DNA from: Ancylostoma caninum
Taxonomy: Eukaryota; Nematoda; Chromadorea; Rhabditida; Ancylostomatidae
Direction: 5' to 3'
Length of the DNA stretch: 64,000 bases
Assembly (NCBI GenBank): GCA_037903475.1
Contig: JBAJFG010000389.1
Coordinates: 434,001 to 498,000, forward strand
This document shows positions 58,901 to 64,000 of this stretch, piece by piece. Within the stretch, counting starts at the first letter, position 1. Each line of letters opens with the position of its first letter. A program made the translations under genes and the position numbers. The notes below the pieces were generated by a model. It ran no database searches and had not been told where the DNA came from. It worked only from the letters and a program-made list of their open reading frames with translations.

Positions 58901-61674
58901 AGTGGCAACTTCCCTTAACCCTGGGTACCAGTCCTCCATTTTTGCGCCCTTGCATTTGCATGGCTTTATTATTGCGAAGTTCAGCATTACTCCTAAATTG
59001 TTTGCCCGAGATTTAGAGATCGTATAGCAATTAGGTTCATATAATTGAGTTTGCTGTCTCTCTTGGGTTTTCATTCTTTTTTCTTTTTTTTAAATTCTTA
59101 ACGGTGCACTATTAGTGCATAAATAAATAAATAAGCAAATAAATAAATACGTGGCTACTTAGTAAAACAGTGTGGGCATGTATGTATAGTTCATGTTCTT
59201 ATTGAAATTTCTCAAAGCAAGTGGAGCAAATGAGAGCATACATACAAGTACATAGAGCAAAAGTACATACACATGCGGATGTGTAAGTATACCTCCTGGG
59301 AATCAATAAAATAAGCAAACTCTACCCTATGGATCAAAATGACATTGAATAGTAACCATATGGAGAATTCGGTAAAAGCGAGTGCAGTGGACGACAACAT
59401 CTGCGAACAAGGAACATACATATGTGTTGTAACCGTCGTTTTTACAAGGTCAGTATTTAATTGCGTTGCTGTTTCTTCTTGTTTTTTTTTCTTGTTTCAT
59501 TCACTTTTGCATGAAAAACTGCCTTGGTAACTTTTAGAAAAGCTAACCGACCCTCGCGTCTTCTCAAGGCTATCTGGTTTCTTTCACATTTCTCGTTTAA
59601 GGGGTAATTGAGGTTACACGCCCTCTCATCTCTCCTGGCAAATGAAATTGACCATTCTGGCGAGTTTTTTTGCGCCTTGAACAAGACGGGTAAATAATGT
59701 AATAGGCTAACGTTTCGCCCTTGTCACCTTCTTTAGAGCCTGAAGAAGTTGGAGAACGTGAGAACTACTTCTCCAAACACCTCATCGAACTAGAAAAGAG
59801 AGGTTCAGCACGACGTTTGAACAAGAGCCGAGCAAAGACGCAATTGGCCGTCATTATTTGTTGGCTTTTAAAAATCAATCACTTAAACTGGGTGCAAGAA
59901 GTCTTGTAAACTTTCTCATCATCCTTGAAAGACTCGCTACAAGGTGCCGTGGTGATTATTCACAAAAAAAGGCAAAGGATCCGGTGAAGGGAAAGACCGG
60001 CCTACTCTCTCAAAGTTTTTTAAATTCTGCTCAGTTATTTTATGGAAATCACACTCACGCATACTACAGGGAAAGAGGATGAATTCATACTTCATCTGTC
60101 TAAACATGTACGGGAGGTGTTATATTGCATAACTGGTACACGTTTTCGTTTTTACGAGCGTTTTCAGGAATGTGGAGAATGTGTTGCATCAAATGTGCAG
60201 TGTTGTGGAGAGATGTAATGATGATTACGAAAAATCTCAATATTGTATCCACATGATTTTTCTAATGTGAGATGTGCAGTTTTCGGAAAAGATTAGCAGC
60301 GAAACATTCTGCTCAAATATATTACATATCAACAACAATATGGTTTCGGCCAAGATTTCTCACAGATTGGATTTCATCAAATGTAGTAGAAATGAAAATT
60401 TAGGAAAAGCTACGAACTGTAAGGTAAAAACCCTCCCGAGTAGTAAAAGCTCCGAACACGACAAGGGGGATTTGGAAGTAATTAAGAGTGGGTTCTAGAA
60501 AATAAGCAGTACATGAGAACTCGTTTAATGCGGCCACAGAGACAGGTACGATATGGAAAGAGTCTTTTATTTGGATAAATAGCAAGCGAATTGGATAAAT
60601 TCTCAACAAATTTTCCTTAAAAAAACTGTGCCCAATTGGAATTTCACGCTTGAGAGGGGACGAAACCAGGAAGTCCATCAAGGAAGCTCTCAATGATGAA
60701 GGATGCGGCTCCGAAGTCTCTTATTCTATGAATAAATGATAGAAAATGTCTACATTCAGAGGAAAAACGAATTCAGTCTTCTCCTTTCGAATGAATTTCA
60801 TGGAAAAAAATGCTCAGAAAATTCTGTTTGAGAAGGATCCTCCTCTTGCTGACCACTTTACGGCCAGCCTTTTTCTTGATTATTATTGAGTAATGTACAG
60901 CGTTCGTTATCAGAAAAGATTTCATAAAATGAAGAAGAACAGAATAAACGGGCCGGGAATGTTCCGGAAGTTTCAAAGACCAGCACATCCCCCTATCATA
61001 TAAGAAGTTTACGATTTCTAAACAGAGTAATCGATACGTCGTGGCTTTTTTCTTGAAAGGAGTGCACGTTGCTATAGCAAGCAATAGGTCTTTCTGCTTG
61101 GAAAAACAGAAACAGAGGGAAGAACTGGGAAGAACCTATGACATTCAGATAAAACAGAGGTGTATGTGACTTTCCATGAATGAAGGCGAAGTGAAAAGTG
61201 AGTCAGGTGAAAAAAAGCAGGAAAAGAACTAGTGAATAAGATTCATTGATGGGGAAGAAGTGGAAGGTTCGGAATAATTGAAAAAGATAGCAGGAATCAA
61301 GTTCAATTGATCATTCGTGTTCTAGAATATTTCACCGAAACTGGCATTTCCTTAATTACAGTCTGCGATGAATGGTTGCCGGTTTCTGAATTGCACTAAC
61401 TCGCATTCCGTGAGAGTTTTTTTCATGATAGCTCTGCAAGCAGCATAAGTAGGGGGTTTGGATCGACAGACAGGTGAGAGATAGGAAATAAAAGATCCTC
61501 AATGAACTACAGCTAGATGTCCATGGAACTAATTCTATTTGGACAAGTCAACAGGTGTCCATAGAAACACCTGCTCGTTTACTAGCGTCACTATCAATTC
61601 GCTTATTCATTGCATTCTCGATAGGTGTTAGGGAAAACTTTCGTGTGGCCAAAATACAAGACGGATTGAAACTC
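55911..61674. other. gene-poor stretch, unresolved frames only
   Basis: Two frames deserve mention. One at 56446-56652 is Cys-rich (VCGHEEC, CPQCAEC) and follows a TTGCAG acceptor. The other, at 58103-58381, ends in a smooth reading (VTFKENPTEIDEEVL...) to a stop. Neither has a recognisable domain or neighbouring exons, so I do not call genes. Confidence 0.3.
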
Positions 61675-61790
61675 TACCTAGGACCGAATAAAAATCGAAT
61701 AACTCTATTCATTTAATTATTCATGCAGGACCAGATCCGAAGAATCCAAATGTTCCAAAAAGAGAAGACCCAAATATTTCCTTATCAGTC
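61675..61790 (+). repeat. dispersed repeat, copy 2
   Basis: It begins CCTAGGACCGAATAAAAATC and follows the same order of blocks as 19611-19720. Ends were not defined. Confidence 0.45.
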
Positions 61791-64000
61791 CTGAAGGACC
61801 GCAATGCTCCCTCTTTTTCGAAAATTCGAACTAATGACTTATTTGAAATCGAATTTTCAAACTTCGAATAAATCAATCTCATGGCATCTATTTTATTCGG
61901 TCTTAAGCACAATTCAAATATTTGGGAGAAAATCTTGGGCGAAATGCTTGCATTGTGGGTAAGGATTTCTCTATGCAAAATTCTCACACAACGGAACAAA
62001 GTACACAACTCATCTGCTGAGAAGCTTCTTCCCACCGATCCCAACACGCGTTACTTGTTGGTTCGATATGTTGTAATCAGACGCATGTCTGCATCTGTTA
62101 GCAAATGGGTTTTGAGGGTTTCGAGGTTTCTAGGCAAATGACTCCTCATGAAGCCACAAAAACGCCATAAAAAAGTAATTTGATCGAAACTCAGAAGGGT
62201 AAATAGCTAGAGCTGGATACTTGATGAAGGTGAGGAGGTAGAATTTCAACAAGTTGGAAAATTTTTGCTATTTCCGAAGGACTTATTGTTCAGTGCGAAC
62301 CTAGTGGGCCGGATGAACTTTGTGAAACTCAGTTGATCAAAGTGGAGCGAACACCTGCCGCAATTAGGGGGAGGGGGGTGGTTTCAATTTTTTCTCTTCA
62401 TTTATGAACAAGAACTTCTGTTCACTAATGACTGTGGACCTTGATGTTTCATGCAATGAGATCTTCGTGGAAAAAAAAGAGGGAGAAGCAGAGAAAAATG
62501 AGCACAACAACAACACTTGGAACAAAGAAAAATGCTTTTACAAATGCCTAGACTTTCTTTGTTTCGAATTCAGCACGATTTAAAAGGTTAGAGGAGGATT
62601 CAGTTCGCATGTTTAAACAGCTAACTCGTACTACTCCTGATGCAGTGTTTCATGGTAGATGTCTTATCGCCAAGCTCTTTACTCGGAGCTGAAATCAATT
62701 ACAAGAAGAAAAGAAACTGGAGAAAAATGACGAGAGAATTGGCCGCGAAGGCTTCATCGACGTTGTACGTATTCTCGTGACGGACGACGGATTATTTACC
62801 AATAAGACAAGGAATGCAGTAATCGTTCGTCAACACATAAACGAGTGGCTTCCAGAAACAATGCTAGATGCGATCGTGAAGCAAGAGTCGCGCTCCGCAT
62901 GAAAGAAAACATAGAGAAGCTTGAGAGAAGAGGCGGAAATCGAAATAAAAAAGCCGGAAACAGTCGAGAGCAGTTTCGAACAGTAGGAAATTGAAAAAAA
63001 ACTGCTCTAAAATGGAAAATGCAAAGTTCTGGCGCTAGCCCAGAAATTCAATTCTTGAAAAATGCACAAATTTCATTTTACGGTGATAACAAGCTTTGGA
63101 AAAGCATTCGAGCCATTCTGGTTTTTGCTATATCAAATAGGAATCCGGTGAAGACCCCAACTTCAAGGATGCATGATGACAACCGACGGATCATTTGCTT
63201 TTTGTCAGCCACCATATGTCCGATTCACGTTGAATACTTCCAATTCTGTTAGAGGACAGCCTCCAGGTTTATAAATATTATATATGAACAGCTTAAAAAA
63301 CAGCTCGAAATGTTGAGCAGAACAGTTCGCAGCGTAGTGGGATGAAGTCTAGGATGGCTGCAACTGCAGTATCGAACGAAAAGGAAAAGTAAATAGTCAA
63401 GCCTTGAGAGGAGAGAAGAAAAGGTGATTTGTGGCTTTACGGGTCTGAAGCTTTCCAATACTGCATCAGCCGTAGGAGGACATCGAATGGATCTTTCAGG
63501 AGCGCAATTAAATGAGTGCTATACATAGTCTACGAACGAGGCGATTTGTAGTTGTACCTTTTTGGTTTGGATTTGTACACATGTTGCGGCAGACAGATCG
63601 AACCGCTAAACTTAGTTAATGTCAAAAAATGCTACATAATAAGGTTAAAAAACTTTGGAGTAGGGTCATTCAGTTATCACCAGTAAATGTTTCAAATCGG
63701 TGAGGAACCAAACTTCGAAAGCATGCCTGGCTCAGGGTCTATACATCCAGTAAAATTAGCTGTCTGCTGGAAGAATCTCAAGGAAGTAGTAGAACAGCTC
63801 CTTGATAAACAATGGCTTCAAGTTTGAAATGACGAGCAATATGTCGCAACCCTGACGGAGCATAGCATAATAGCCCTCTGATGTTGAGTACACCCAGCTT
63901 AAGTCAAGCACGGCACTGCATGTCTAGACATCAGGAAACCAATGACAGCGGAAAATCTCGATCCAGAATGTATGCATGTCTGTTCCTGTTTCCTGACCAT
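61791..64000. other. intergenic to window end, no gene seen
   Basis: Frames up to 108 codons occur without domain, signal peptide or splice context. The 62700-62900 stretch is comparatively codon-like (basic, charged residues) but its frames are interrupted. Confidence 0.3.

Overview
The window is nuclear DNA of a nematode, most likely a clade V strongylid (hookworm-like). Genes are split into many short exons (36-222 bases) by GT-AG introns, many only 45-100 bases long with TTTCAG-type acceptors. Three genes have a TTTCAG-type acceptor 18-41 bases before the start codon, as expected for spliced-leader trans-splicing. The proteins match a nematode set: a FAX-1/NR2E3 nuclear receptor, an ADAM protease, an AMPK gamma subunit, a cathepsin B-like protease and a saposin-like secreted protein. 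DNA between exons is AT-rich and full of mariner, Tc1-like, RTE and fold-back elements. Exon models were made by hand: each junction was checked for splice sites and codon phase, but no transcript data were available.

Layout. 1-8120: no convincing host gene; a 480-base fold-back element (1481-1962), an unrecognised coding-like block (2525-3170) and a dead mariner with TA target duplications (3830-5081). 8162-13718 (+): fax-1 orthologue, whose first intron holds an 809-base inverted-repeat element rich in a GGAASTTCC palindrome. 14400-17662: three mariner relics. 21137-31352 (+): a transmembrane ADAM metalloprotease with a complete zinc site, a disintegrin domain cut to its first part, a membrane segment and a proline-rich tail. 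32164-33276 (-): small saposin-like secreted protein. 34677-37139 (-): AMPK gamma subunit with four CBS repeats, 5' end not found. 37440-39836 (+): broken RTE-type retrotransposon just upstream of the AMPK exons. 40570-41420 (+): degenerate reverse transcriptase of a different, possibly Penelope-like, type. 42714-43104 (-): coding exons of an unrecognised gene. 44765-45850: a deleted Tc1-like element inside a larger palindrome. 45934-52298 (-): cathepsin B-like protease with an unusual N-terminal cytosolic region and membrane anchor. 52320-64000: palindromes and repeats, no gene I can support.

The host genes do not form an operon; they lie on both strands and are separated by kilobases. They cover neuronal transcription (fax-1), cell-surface proteolysis (ADAM and the membrane-anchored cathepsin B-like enzyme) and energy sensing (AMPK gamma). 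As I recall, fax-1 and at least one adm gene are X-linked in C. elegans, so the window may come from the X-equivalent chromosome; that is inference. The strongest leads are the membrane-anchored cathepsin B-like enzyme, the shortened ADAM, the palindrome-rich element in fax-1 intron 1, the second reverse transcriptase and the nested Tc1/palindrome structure.
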